Shown in pieces: positions 40,080-48,815 of a stretch of DNA of 64,000 nt; within the stretch, counting starts at the first letter, position 1, and each line of letters begins with the position of its first letter. Position numbers and translations under genes: made by a program. The notes beneath the pieces were generated by a model. The model saw nothing but the letters and a program-made list of their open reading frames with translations, was not told the origin of the DNA and ran no database searches. Origin of the DNA: JBHJGS01 sp050331575 (lineage in GTDB: Bacteria > Pseudomonadota > Alphaproteobacteria > Sphingomonadales > Rhodothalassiaceae); contig JBHJGS010000026.1 in NCBI GenBank assembly GCA_050331575.1, positions 1-64,000 of the forward strand. The letters run 5' to 3'.

Positions 40080-41846
40080 ATGAGATTCTTCACACGTTCC
40101 TTGCTCAACAAGAGCTTAGTGGTGATTCTTGGCGGCCTGCTCGTCCTGGCGGTCGTGATCATTCTGGTGATGCGCGGTCTGATCACCGCGGAATTGCAGG
40201 ATCTGGCGCTGAAGCGGCAGGAATCCAATCTGCGGGTGGCCCAGGAATTGCTAAAGAGCAAGGGCGGCGCGGTGCGGCTGGACGGTGGCAAGCTCTATGC
40301 CGGACCGCGCCTGCTCAATGGCGATACAGACTTCGTCGACAGCGTCGCGATGGCCGTGGGCGGCAAGGTCACCGTGTTTCAAGACAGTACCAGCATCGCC
40401 ACCAACCTTTATTTTCAGGGGGCGCGAGCCACTGGCTTTGACATGCGCGAGGCCGAGCCGGAGCTCTACGATCAGGTAATCCGGCAGGGCCAGCAGGTGC
40501 GCCGGGAGATCGATATCTTCGGCGTACCCCATCTGGCCGCCTACGAACCGATCCGGGATCAAGCGGGTCGGGTGGTCGGCGTCTTGTTCCTGGGGCTGGA
40601 CAAGAGCGATTTCTTCGCCAGTGTCGACGGCATCATGCAGGCGGTCACGCTGACGATTGCCGGGCTTTGTCTCCTGTTTGCGTTCGCCCTGGCGGCGTTC
40701 CTGCGCTGGCAACTGGCGCCGATGGCGGTGCTGCACGCGGTCATGCGCCGCTATGCCGGCGGCGAGAATGATGTCGCCGTGCCCTATGAAAACCGCGCCG
40801 ATGAGATCGGTGCCTTCGCCCAGCAGTTGCAGGCGATGAAGCTGAACCGCGCCGAGCGCCTGGCGCTGGAAGACCGGCAACGCAAGGCCGAGGCCGCCCG
40901 CCAGGCGGAAGAGGCGGCGCGCGAGCAGGAGGCGAACCGGCATCGCCAGGAGCAAGCCCAGGCCCAGCGCGAGGCCGAGCGCCGCCAGGAAGACAGCCGC
41001 CGCGCCGCGATTCGGGAGATGGCCGACCAGCTTGAGCGCCAGGTCGAGGGCGTGATGGCGGAGTCGCGGCAATTCATTGACAGGCTTTCGACCGCCGCGA
41101 CCGCTTTGAGTGACGGCGCGCGCGATGCGGTCTCGCATGGCAATGCGACACGGGGATCGGCCGCCTCGGTCGATCAGGAACTGCAGTCGATTGCCGCGGG
41201 CACCGAGCAGCTCAGCGCCTCGGTCGATGAGATCGCGCGCCAGGTGCAGTCCATGGCCGGCGCCGTGGACGGAGCCAATGACCAGGCGGAGCGGTCGCGC
41301 GGTGAGATCGAGGGGCTGGCGCGCGCGGCGGATCGGGTCGGCGATGTGGTCACGCTGATCCAGGACATCGCCGAACAGACCAATCTTCTGGCACTGAACG
41401 CCACGATCGAGGCCGCCCGGGCCGGCGAATTGGGCAAGGGGTTCGCCGTCGTTGCCGCGGAGGTCAAGGCACTAGCCAATCAGACCGCCAAGGCGACAGG
41501 AGAGATCGGCACGCTGATCGGCGAGATGCAGCAGCGCACCCGCACCAGCGTCACCGGCATTGGCGCGGTTAGTGCCGGCATTGGCGAGGTTCTGCGATCC
41601 GCCACCGCCATGGCCGGCGCCATCGAAGAGCAATCCGCCACCACCAGCGAACTGAACCGCGCCATTCAGCGCACCGCAGGCGGTGTCGGCGAGATGAGCG
41701 CCAGCGTCGGTCATCTGGCGCAACTGACCGCGCAGTCCGCCGACCATGCCGGGCAAGTGACGGCCTCATTGGACCAGTTGCGCCAGATCAATCAACAGTT
41801 GGACGCGCAGCTCACCGGATTTCTCACCAAGGTGCGCGATCAGTAG
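40080..41846 (+). CDS. methyl-accepting chemotaxis protein
   Basis: A 588-residue chemoreceptor. TM1 is about residues 10-32, followed by a periplasmic Cache-like sensor (about 33-185, with the EIDIFGVPHLAAYEPIRDQAGRVVGVLFLG motif typical of single Cache domains), TM2 (about 195-215) and HAMP. A charged coiled coil (about 255-310, rich in Q/A/E/R) comes next, then the MA signalling domain with hairpin tip IAEQTNLLALNATIEAARAG. There is no C-terminal CheR-binding pentapeptide (it ends KVRDQ). The ligand is unknown. No che or flagellar genes are in the window. Confidence 0.93.
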   Translation: MRFFTRSLLNKSLVVILGGLLVLAVVIILVMRGLITAELQDLALKRQESNLRVAQELLKSKGGAVRLDGGKLYAGPRLLNGDTDFVDSVAMAVGGKVTVFQDSTSIATNLYFQGARATGFDMREAEPELYDQVIRQGQQVRREIDIFGVPHLAAYEPIRDQAGRVVGVLFLGLDKSDFFASVDGIMQAVTLTIAGLCLLFAFALAAFLRWQLAPMAVLHAVMRRYAGGENDVAVPYENRADEIGAFAQQLQAMKLNRAERLALEDRQRKAEAARQAEEAAREQEANRHRQEQAQAQREAERRQEDSRRAAIREMADQLERQVEGVMAESRQFIDRLSTAATALSDGARDAVSHGNATRGSAASVDQELQSIAAGTEQLSASVDEIARQVQSMAGAVDGANDQAERSRGEIEGLARAADRVGDVVTLIQDIAEQTNLLALNATIEAARAGELGKGFAVVAAEVKALANQTAKATGEIGTLIGEMQQRTRTSVTGIGAVSAGIGEVLRSATAMAGAIEEQSATTSELNRAIQRTAGGVGEMSASVGHLAQLTAQSADHAGQVTASLDQLRQINQQLDAQLTGFLTKVRDQ

Positions 41847-41851
41847 ACGGG

Positions 41852-42895
41852 CTAAACCAGTTTTTGTTCAATCAGGCTGGCGGCGCAGTCTGTCACTGCC
41901 TGGTCGGTGCTGCGGGGTTGCCAGCCGAAGCGGGTGCGCGCCTTGCTGCCGTCAAGACGCCGCTCCTTGCCCAGTTCGAACAGATTGTCGCGCACGTCGC
42001 GGTCGGTCAGGGCGGCCAACCGCACCACGAAGTCCGGCAAGGACCGCTTGGGCACCTTGCGGGCATAGCGCTCCGGCACAGCCCGGCGCAGCATGGCGGC
42101 AATGTCCTTCAGCCAGACGAACGCATTCGATGCGATGAAGCGCTCGCCGCCGACATCCTCTGCGGTGGCCGCGCGCACGTGCAGGTCCGCCACATCGCGC
42201 ACGTCGATCACGCCGAAGCCCATGCGCGGGGTGCCGGGCAGGGCGCCTTGCAGCATCTTCTGGATCAGCGCCACGGAACTGCCGACCGAACCGTCTGAAA
42301 CCGGGCCCAGAACCGGGCCCAGAACCGGTCCTAGCACCAGGGCGGGATTGATCACCACCAAGTCCGGCCCTGACTGGGCCACCTCGTCCCAGGCGGCCTT
42401 CTCCGCCAGCGTCTTGGAGCGGGTATAGGCGGAATTGTCCGGGGACGCCGGGTCGCTCCAGTCCGCCTCGGTCAGCACATGATCGGGCCGGTTCTCGGAC
42501 AGACCATACCCGATCGCGGCGAAGGAGGAGGTCAGCACCAGCCGCGGCACGCCGGCCTCGAGCGCCGCGCGCACCACCCGCACGGTGCCGTCGCGGGCCG
42601 GTCCGATCACCTCGTCCTCCGATTTGGGCGCACTCAGCGGGAACGGGGAGGCCATGTGCAAGACCGCATCGCAGCCCGCCACCGCTTCTGACCAGCCGGC
42701 CGCGTCTTGCAGTTCGGCTTGCACGAAGCGCACCGCCTCCAGCCGATCCGTGTGCGGCGCCAGCACCCGTTTCACCGCCTCACCCTTGGCAGCGGTCCGC
42801 ACTGTGCCGCGGACCTGATGGCCGGCGGCCAGGGCTGCCAGGATGGTATGCTTGGCGATGAATCCGGACGCGCCGGTGATCAGAAGCGTGCTCAT
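41852..42895 (-). CDS. NAD-dependent epimerase/dehydratase (dihydroflavonol-reductase-like)
   Basis: A 347-residue extended short-chain dehydrogenase. The N-terminal NADP-binding motif is LITGASGFIAKH, with the active-site Ser in LTSSFAAIGYG and YTRSK (Tyr-x-x-x-Lys). It resembles dihydroflavonol-4-reductase/cinnamoyl-CoA-reductase-like enzymes; the substrate is unknown. At about residues 190-204 three P-V-L-G units stand in a row, coded by 12-bp tandem repeats at 42301-42324. ATG start overlaps the DedA stop (ATGA). Last gene of the gatC-gatA-dedA operon. Confidence 0.88.
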   Translation of the reverse strand: MSTLLITGASGFIAKHTILAALAAGHQVRGTVRTAAKGEAVKRVLAPHTDRLEAVRFVQAELQDAAGWSEAVAGCDAVLHMASPFPLSAPKSEDEVIGPARDGTVRVVRAALEAGVPRLVLTSSFAAIGYGLSENRPDHVLTEADWSDPASPDNSAYTRSKTLAEKAAWDEVAQSGPDLVVINPALVLGPVLGPVLGPVSDGSVGSSVALIQKMLQGALPGTPRMGFGVIDVRDVADLHVRAATAEDVGGERFIASNAFVWLKDIAAMLRRAVPERYARKVPKRSLPDFVVRLAALTDRDVRDNLFELGKERRLDGSKARTRFGWQPRSTDQAVTDCAASLIEQKLV

Positions 42896-43521
42896 ATTTG
42901 TCCTCTCATCCGCGCCCGCCGGCGCTTGTACAGGCGGTGCGCCAGCAGGATCAGCCCGATCAGCGCGAGGTCGGCCGCGAACACCGCCGCAGCCATGGGC
43001 AGGCTGTCCTCCCCGGTGGCCGCGGTCATCGAGCCGGCAAAGAAGCCCAAGGCGATGAAGGACGCGTTCCAGATGCTGACACCCAGCCCCGACCATAGGG
43101 CAATCGGGCCGACCGGATGGCCGATCACGCCGGCGGGGAAGGTGGCAAACACCCGGATGGTCGGGATTATCTGCATCACCAGCATGGCCGGACCACCTTC
43201 TGCCGCGATCAGCCGACGCGCGCGCTCGTAATTTTTCGGGGTCAGCGCAATCCAGCGGCCGTGTTTCTCGGTCCAGCGGCGCACACCGGCCTCTGGCACC
43301 AGCACGCCCAGGCGGTACCAGATCAGGCAGCCGAGCAACGAGCCCAGGGCCGAGGCTGCGATGCCGCCACCCAGCGAATAGACCCCTTGCGCCCCCAGCA
43401 CCCCGATCACCACCAGCGTGACATAGGACGGCACGAACGGAATGAACCGCTCGATCGTCATCAACAGCAGAATGGCGATCAGTCCGCCGGCTTCGATCCA
43501 CTGCGCCGGGTCGATCGCCAT
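42892..43521 (-). CDS. DedA-family membrane protein
   Basis: A 209-residue polytopic protein of the DedA/SNARE-associated superfamily. It has hydrophobic helices (GGLIAILLLMTIERF and further), the Glu-containing first loop ERFIPFVPSYVTLV, the GSLLGCLIWYRLGV helix and the Arg-containing motif IIPTIRVFATFPAGV that is typical of DedA. The start is the ATG at 43521. The frame is open 32 codons further into gatA, but those residues are not conserved-looking. It lies 7 bp after gatA and overlaps the epimerase by 4 bp. The proposed family role is lipid flipping; no direct evidence here. Confidence 0.88.
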   Translation of the reverse strand: MAIDPAQWIEAGGLIAILLLMTIERFIPFVPSYVTLVVIGVLGAQGVYSLGGGIAASALGSLLGCLIWYRLGVLVPEAGVRRWTEKHGRWIALTPKNYERARRLIAAEGGPAMLVMQIIPTIRVFATFPAGVIGHPVGPIALWSGLGVSIWNASFIALGFFAGSMTAATGEDSLPMAAAVFAADLALIGLILLAHRLYKRRRARMRGQI

Positions 43522-43528
43522 GGTCGGA

Positions 43529-45010
43529 TCAGCCCCGCCACCAAGGCTGCGGGCGAGCCGTGAAGTGCGCCGCCTCTTCCAGCACGCCGCCGACGCGGAA
43601 CATGGTTTCCTCGTCAAACGCCCGGGTGATCACTTGCAGGCCCAGCGGCAGCCCCTGCGCAGACAGCCCGGCCGGCAGCGACAAGGCGGGAATGCCGGCC
43701 AGGTCGGCCGGCACGGTGAAGACATCGTTCAGATACATCGCAATCGGATCGCTGGTCTTGGCACCGATCGGGAAGGCCGCTTCCGGCGCGGTCGGCGTCA
43801 GAATCGCGTCGACTTCGCCGAAGGCGCGGGCGAAATCCTGCGCGATCAGCGTGCGCACTTTCTGCGCCTTCAGATAATAGGCGTCGTAATAGCCCGCCGA
43901 CAGCACATAGGTGCCGATCATGATGCGCCGCTGCACCTCCGCGCCGAAGCCTTGGCCGCGGGTCGCCTCATACATGTCGATCAGCCCGCCGCCCTCGGGC
44001 TGTTCGCGATGGCCGTAGCGCACGCCGTCATAGCGCGCCAGGTTGGAGGACGCCTCCGCCGGCGCGATGATATAATAGGCCGGCAGGGCCATCTTGGTCA
44101 TCGGCAAGGAGATGTCGCGGACCTCCGCTCCGGCGGCCTTCAGCCAGTCGATGCCCAGGGCCCACAGCGTTTCGATCTCCTGGGGCATGCCGTCGACGCG
44201 ATATTCCTGCGGCACGCCGATCTTCAGGCCGCGGACATCACCGGTGATCGCCGCGGCATAGTCCGGCACCGGGCGATCCACCGAGGTGCTGTCCTTGGGG
44301 TCATAGCCGGCCATGCTGGCCAGCAGGATCGCAGCATCTTTGACGGTGCGGGCAAACGGACCCGGATGATCCAGCGACGAGGCGAAGGCGATGACGCCCC
44401 AACGCGAGCAGCGGCCATAGCTGGGCTTGACGCCGACACACCCGGTCAGCGAGGCGGGCTGCCGGATCGATCCGCCGGTGTCCGTGCCGGTGGCGCCCAG
44501 TGCCAGCCGGGCCGCCACAGCAGCGGCCGACCCGCCAGAGGAGCCGCCGGCGACCCGGTCGATCCCATCGTCCAGCCGCCAGGGATTCTTGACCGGACCG
44601 AAGGCGCTGTGCTCGTTCGACGAGCCCATGGCGAATTCGTCCAAATTGGTCTTGCCCAGCATGACCGCGCCGGCGGCCCAGAGATTGGCAGTGGTGGTGG
44701 CTTCATAGGGCGGGATGAACGTGTCCAGGATCCGGCTGGCCGCGGTGGTGCGCACGCCCTCGGTGCAGAACAGATCCTTCACCGCGATGGGAATGCCGGT
44801 CAGCGGCTTGCTCTGGCCCGAAGCGATCGCGTCATCCGCCACCCGGGCCATGGCCAGGGCCTTGTCCGGGGTGGCCAGCACATAGGCATTCAGCGGGTCA
44901 GCCGCGGCCATGGCGTCCAGATGCGCCTGGGTCAGCTCCGTCGCGCTGAGCTCTTTCTTGTCCAGACGCGCGCGCGCCTCGGCGAGGGTCAAATCGACCG
45001 GTTCCGTCAC
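43529..45010 (-). CDS. gatA: Asp-tRNA(Asn)/Glu-tRNA(Gln) amidotransferase subunit A
   Basis: Amidase subunit of GatCAB, which converts Glu-tRNA(Gln) (and Asp-tRNA(Asn)) to the amide form. The amidase-signature catalytic Lys is in GIPIAVKDLF, and the cis-Ser and Ser nucleophile are in the GTDTGGSIRQPASLTG block. The start is probably GTG 45010 (MTEPVDLTLAEAR), 9 nt after AGGGAG; another GTG lies three codons upstream at 45019. 493 residues. gatC precedes it by 30 bp; gatB is not next to gatA and is outside the window. Confidence 0.95.
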   Translation of the reverse strand: MTEPVDLTLAEARARLDKKELSATELTQAHLDAMAAADPLNAYVLATPDKALAMARVADDAIASGQSKPLTGIPIAVKDLFCTEGVRTTAASRILDTFIPPYEATTTANLWAAGAVMLGKTNLDEFAMGSSNEHSAFGPVKNPWRLDDGIDRVAGGSSGGSAAAVAARLALGATGTDTGGSIRQPASLTGCVGVKPSYGRCSRWGVIAFASSLDHPGPFARTVKDAAILLASMAGYDPKDSTSVDRPVPDYAAAITGDVRGLKIGVPQEYRVDGMPQEIETLWALGIDWLKAAGAEVRDISLPMTKMALPAYYIIAPAEASSNLARYDGVRYGHREQPEGGGLIDMYEATRGQGFGAEVQRRIMIGTYVLSAGYYDAYYLKAQKVRTLIAQDFARAFGEVDAILTPTAPEAAFPIGAKTSDPIAMYLNDVFTVPADLAGIPALSLPAGLSAQGLPLGLQVITRAFDEETMFRVGGVLEEAAHFTARPQPWWRG

Positions 45011-45040
45011 CGCCTCCACCTCCCTTTCTGTTGCGTCCGC

Positions 45041-45328
45041 CTATTCGATGACCTTGGGCACGGCGAAGAAGCCATAGTCCGCCGCCGGCGCGTTGGCGAG
45101 CACGGTGTCGGGCGCCTCGCCCTCGGTCACCACATCGTCGCGCCAATGCAGATGGGTTTCCACGGCGCTGGTCATCGGCGGCACGGCCTCGGTGTCGACC
45201 GCATTGAGCTGTTCCACCCAATGCAGGATCGAATTCAGCTCCGCCTCCAGGGTGGCGACGCGCTCCTCAGGCAGGCGCAGCCGCGCCAGATGGGCAATAT
45301 CGCGGACAGTGGTTTGATCGACGGACAT
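45041..45328 (-). CDS. gatC: Asp/Glu-tRNA amidotransferase subunit C
   Basis: A 95-residue small subunit that holds GatA and GatB together. The N-terminal helix TVRDIAHLARLRLPEE and C-terminal DYGFFAVPKVIE are characteristic of the family. ATG at 45328, with a TTG directly before it that I do not use. First gene of the gatC-gatA-dedA-epimerase operon. Confidence 0.95.
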   Translation of the reverse strand: MSVDQTTVRDIAHLARLRLPEERVATLEAELNSILHWVEQLNAVDTEAVPPMTSAVETHLHWRDDVVTEGEAPDTVLANAPAADYGFFAVPKVIE

Positions 45329-45409
45329 CAAGCAGGGCCTTCATGCGCTGGTCAGGCAGGATCAAGCGCCAGCACATCGGGCATCGCGGGCGCAGCGTCA
45401 AGAGGCGGG

Positions 45410-45799
45410 TCAGCCATCCAAGACGGCGAAAAAGCAGAGGGGGTTTCCGTCGGGATCGCAGAACCGGCGCACATAAAGCGGCCCGTCCGGCGTATCCAGC
45501 CGGCCCGGCGCTGCCTGGTCTCGCGCGCCCAGCGCCAAGGCCTTGGCATGCAATCGATCGACCATGCCGGCATCATGGGCCTGGATGGCAATCAGTCCAG
45601 GGTCGCCGGCGCAGGCGGGATGGCCGTCCTCGGCCAGACCGATGGTGAAGCCGGGCCGCTCCGGATCACCGCCGTCCCAGGCGGTAAAGGACTGGCCCTG
45701 CAGATAGCGCGATCCGGCCATGATGCCGAACAAGGCGTCGTAAAACGCCTGGGCGCGACCCAGATCGTCCGTCGCAACGGTCACAAAACACTCAAACAC
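45410..45799 (-). CDS. VOC-superfamily (glyoxalase-like) protein
   Basis: A 129-residue protein with two beta-alpha-beta-beta-beta modules: FVTVATDDLGRAQAFYDALFG at the N-terminus and a C-terminal metal-site strand RRFCDPDGNPLCFF. The last block is common in glyoxalase/bleomycin-resistance-like proteins, but the metal-binding Glu is replaced (CFF instead of E-F), so activity cannot be assumed. Single gene, 78 bp from gatC on the same strand. Confidence 0.8.
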   Translation of the reverse strand: MFECFVTVATDDLGRAQAFYDALFGIMAGSRYLQGQSFTAWDGGDPERPGFTIGLAEDGHPACAGDPGLIAIQAHDAGMVDRLHAKALALGARDQAAPGRLDTPDGPLYVRRFCDPDGNPLCFFAVLDG

Positions 45800-45878
45800 A
45801 CAAACACCACTCGACCGATCGCGGCAAAGCCCGGATCACCGTGCTTTTTGGCCGCGGCGTTTCATAACCGCACCGGCC

Positions 45879-45923
45879 AAGAATAGCAACGCTTCCAGAA
45901 TAGCAAAAGGCAAGAACAGCAAC
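45879..45923. repeat. three degenerate 16-17-bp tandem repeats
   Basis: GAATAGCAAC, GAATAGCAAA and GAACAGCAAC begin at 45881, 45898 and 45914, with a spacing of 17 and 16 bp. They lie in the 166-bp gap between the VOC gene start and the dnaB end. They could be regulator-binding direct repeats for the VOC gene. Confidence 0.35.
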
Positions 45924-45965
45924 CATCAAGCGGCTCTTGTTTCCGGACGCCGCTAAAATCCCGCC

Positions 45966-47459
45966 TCAACCGTGTCGCGCGGGCAGATGGTCTTCGTCGG
46001 TGGGGTCGAGGAAGCGGGTGCGTTCGCGTTCGAAGCGCAGCTGCACAGTGCCGGTGGGCCCGTGGCGCTGCTTGCCGACGATCACCTCGGCCTTTTCGCG
46101 CAACGCCTCCATCTCCTCCTGCCATTTCAGATGTGCCTCGGTGCCGGGGGCGGGCTGGTCTTTCTCCTTGTAATATTCCTCGCGAAACACAAACAGCACC
46201 ATGTCGGCATCCTGCTCGATGGAGCCGGATTCGCGCAGGTCCGACAGCATCGGCCGCTTGTTCTCGCGTTGTTCGACCAGGCGCGACAGCTGCGACAGCG
46301 CCAGCACCGGCACATCCAGCTCCTTGGCCAGGCTCTTCAGACCCCGGGTGATCTCGGAGATTTCCTGCACCCGGCTTTCCCCGGAGGTGCCGCGACCGGT
46401 GCCGCGCAAGAGCTGCAGATAATCGATCACGACCAGCCCGACATCGTGCAGGCGCTTCAGTCGCCGCGCACGCGTGCGCAGGCCGGCGATGGTCAAGGCC
46501 GGGGTGTCGTCGATGAACAGCTTGACCCGCTCCATCTCCATGGCCGCGCGGGCAATCTCGTCGAACTGCTGCTGGTTGATGCGGCCCCGGCGCATCTCCT
46601 CCGACGAGACGCCGGAGCGGTCCGCGAGGATCCGCGCGGCCAGCTGATCAGCCGACATTTCCAACGAGAAAAAGCCCACGGCCGCCCCTTTGGAGCGGCT
46701 CACATCCTCGCCGCGCTCCTCATCATCGGCTCGGCGCAGGGCGGCGTTGAAGGCGATATTGGTGGCCAGAGCGGTCTTGCCCATGGCCGGCCGGCCGGCC
46801 AGGATGATCAGGTCAGACGGGTGCAGACCGCCCAGCTTGTTGTTCAGCCCGGCCAGGCCTGTGGTGATGCCCGACAGCTTGTCGGGGTCCTTATAGGCCT
46901 TTTCGATATTTTCGATGGCGCGCGCCATGGCGCTGGCGAAGGTGACCGCGCGGCTATCGCTGCGGCCCTTGTCGGCCAGGTCGAACAGCCGCTGTTCGGC
47001 GGCTTCGACCTGATCCAGGGCCGGTTCGTCGATCGGCGCGTCATAGGCGGTCAGCACGACATCCTGGCCGATGCCGATCAGCTGGCGCCGCACCGCCAGA
47101 TCGTAGATCGCCTGGGCATAGTCGCGCGCGTTCAAGATGGTCGCGGCAGCCGAGGCCAGGCGCACCAGATATTGCGCTCCGCCCACCGGCGCCAGGGTTT
47201 CATCCTGCTCGAAGAAGGGCGCCAGCTTGATCGGATCGGCGACCTGATTGCGGTCGATCAGCTTGATGATCGCCTCGAAGATCCGGCCATGCACCGGCTC
47301 AAAGAAATGCTCCGGCTCAATCAGGCCCTGAACCTGCTGGGCGGCTTCATTGTTCACCAGCATGGCGCCCAGCAGCGCCTGTTCCGCTTCGAGATTGTGC
47401 GGCGGCTGGCGGTAACCAGGGCTGTCTTCTGCAGCGGCGGGAAGGGTCAAGGTGCTCAT
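45966..47459 (-). CDS. dnaB: replicative DNA helicase DnaB
   Basis: A 497-residue hexameric fork helicase. The N-terminal domain (HNLEAEQALLGAMLVNNEA) is intact. In the RecA-like C-terminal domain Walker A is GRPAMGKTALAT (about 218-228), Walker B is LVVIDYLQLL, and the arginine-finger/DNA-loop region QRHGPTGTVQLRFE is near the end. The start is the ATG at 47459 (MSTLTLPAAAED); the frame is open well upstream into the sheath gene, but that part is not DnaB-like. The 50-bp gap to the sheath gene upstream is short, so read-through is possible. Confidence 0.96.
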   Translation of the reverse strand: MSTLTLPAAAEDSPGYRQPPHNLEAEQALLGAMLVNNEAAQQVQGLIEPEHFFEPVHGRIFEAIIKLIDRNQVADPIKLAPFFEQDETLAPVGGAQYLVRLASAAATILNARDYAQAIYDLAVRRQLIGIGQDVVLTAYDAPIDEPALDQVEAAEQRLFDLADKGRSDSRAVTFASAMARAIENIEKAYKDPDKLSGITTGLAGLNNKLGGLHPSDLIILAGRPAMGKTALATNIAFNAALRRADDEERGEDVSRSKGAAVGFFSLEMSADQLAARILADRSGVSSEEMRRGRINQQQFDEIARAAMEMERVKLFIDDTPALTIAGLRTRARRLKRLHDVGLVVIDYLQLLRGTGRGTSGESRVQEISEITRGLKSLAKELDVPVLALSQLSRLVEQRENKRPMLSDLRESGSIEQDADMVLFVFREEYYKEKDQPAPGTEAHLKWQEEMEALREKAEVIVGKQRHGPTGTVQLRFERERTRFLDPTDEDHLPARHG

Positions 47460-47509
47460 AAGGCTCAGCGTCGCATGGTCAGCGCGGCGCCGCCAAGCGC
47501 GCAAACCGC

Positions 47510-48724
47510 TTAACCCCGCTGGCTTTTCCACAGCCTGTGAAGTTTGGGGACAAACCGGTGCCATCGGCGTACCGGCCGCGGCGCGGGCGGCGGATCGGCG
47601 CGCAAAACCAGCCGCTCGATCAAGAATTCCGCGGGTTTGAGAGGCGCAAAGCCGATCTCCACAATCAGCCGCCCGGCCTGGATATCGGCTTCGGTCATGG
47701 TGCGGCCCAGCCCGCACTGCACGAAATAGGCGTCGTCGACGGTGCGGCCGGCAAAGGCGCCCTCTCCGAACAGGGCATGAAGGAAGGCGCCGACACTGGC
47801 GCGCACGCTTTGCCACAATGGCTCGGCATTGGGCTCAAACACCACCCAGCTCAGTCCAGCCGTCAGGGACCGGCGCAGCAAGATGGACAGACGGCGCACC
47901 GGCACATAGCGATACTCAGGATCGCTGCTGGCCAGTGTGCGGGCTCCCCAAACCACCGGCCCGAGCCGCGGAATGCTGCGCAGAACATTGATGCCCGCCG
48001 GGTTCAACAGGCTTTGCTGTGTATCCGTGACCGCCGCGGTAAGCGCTGTCACGCCGGCCAGGTGCGCATGCCAGCCTGCCGGCGATGTCCAGGCGCCTCG
48101 GTCGCCTTCGGTGCGGGCATAAATGCCGGCAACCGCGCCGGACGGTGCGACGCTGACGGAGCCGGCATCGGGCGCGAGGGGATTGGCCATCTCAACCCAC
48201 GGATAATAAAGCGCCGCAAACGGGCTAGCGGGCAGGGCCAAGGTGGCGATATCAGCCTGGCTGGTCAGCACGACATCCTTGGGTGGGTCGACCAGCAGCA
48301 TCCGTTGCCCGTCACGCGCACAGGTCTGCGTCACCGCGTCAGTGATCGGCTTGTGGGTCTGGCAGTCGCACCCCGGCAGGACCAACAGGCCCGCCTGTTC
48401 AATGTCCGCCGCAGGATCGTTGAGCGCCGCGGCATAGGCGGCCGCGCCAGCCGGTGCGCTGCCATCGCCTACCCGCAGCACCAGGGCCTGCCGGCCGCCA
48501 TTCAGAAAGAAGGCGTGGACCGCCTGCGCCAATGGCTGGTCGGGCTCATCCGGTGCGCCGATGTGCCTGACAAACTCCTCAAAGGTGGTCAACGAAGCCG
48601 CCGCCTGGGTTGGTCCGGCTGCGGTGGACAAGAACACCGTGGTGGAGGTGTCCGCCGCGGCGATGGCGTTTGGAGTTGGCGGCGTCTCCGTGACATACGC
48701 CCCGGGTCGTTGGTATTGCACCAT
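47510..48724 (-). CDS. orphan contractile-tail sheath protein (phage/eCIS type)
   Basis: A 404-residue protein matching tail sheath proteins of contractile injection systems. It opens with YQRPGAYVTE (family Y-x-x-P-G-V-Y-V-x-E), then FFLNGGRQALVLRV and a variable middle domain (LLVLPGCDCQTHKPI, MLLVDPPKD). The highly typical C-terminal domain carries VWGARTLASSDPEYRYVPVR, SWVVFEPNAEPLW, and GLGRTMTEADIQAGRL with IGFAPLKPAEF. The C-terminal 30 residues (PRPVRRWHRF onwards) are an unusual basic, proline-rich extension. No tube, baseplate, spike, ATPase or other tail gene is beside it; neighbours are glnD and dnaB. It may be a remnant, or work with structural genes elsewhere. Confidence 0.85.
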   Translation of the reverse strand: MVQYQRPGAYVTETPPTPNAIAAADTSTTVFLSTAAGPTQAAASLTTFEEFVRHIGAPDEPDQPLAQAVHAFFLNGGRQALVLRVGDGSAPAGAAAYAAALNDPAADIEQAGLLVLPGCDCQTHKPITDAVTQTCARDGQRMLLVDPPKDVVLTSQADIATLALPASPFAALYYPWVEMANPLAPDAGSVSVAPSGAVAGIYARTEGDRGAWTSPAGWHAHLAGVTALTAAVTDTQQSLLNPAGINVLRSIPRLGPVVWGARTLASSDPEYRYVPVRRLSILLRRSLTAGLSWVVFEPNAEPLWQSVRASVGAFLHALFGEGAFAGRTVDDAYFVQCGLGRTMTEADIQAGRLIVEIGFAPLKPAEFLIERLVLRADPPPAPRPVRRWHRFVPKLHRLWKSQRG

Positions 48725-48815
48725 GGTATCGGGTTCCTTGTCTTTGCGCGGCGGTCCGGTGGCTACCGGGTTGCGCCACCGCGGGACTGCCGCGCCGCCG
48801 AGCTCGGCGCTGAAC

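Noticed and set aside
43442..45886. Very long plus-strand open frame (814 codons) opposite gatA
   Set aside because: It is the antisense shadow of gatA/gatC in GC-rich DNA: His/Gln/Arg/Gly-rich, no family resemblance, while the minus strand encodes clear GatA and GatC.
47510..48724. Prophage or full eCIS cluster around the sheath gene
   Set aside because: Neighbours glnD and dnaB are housekeeping genes and no other phage-like gene is present within 10 kb on either side.
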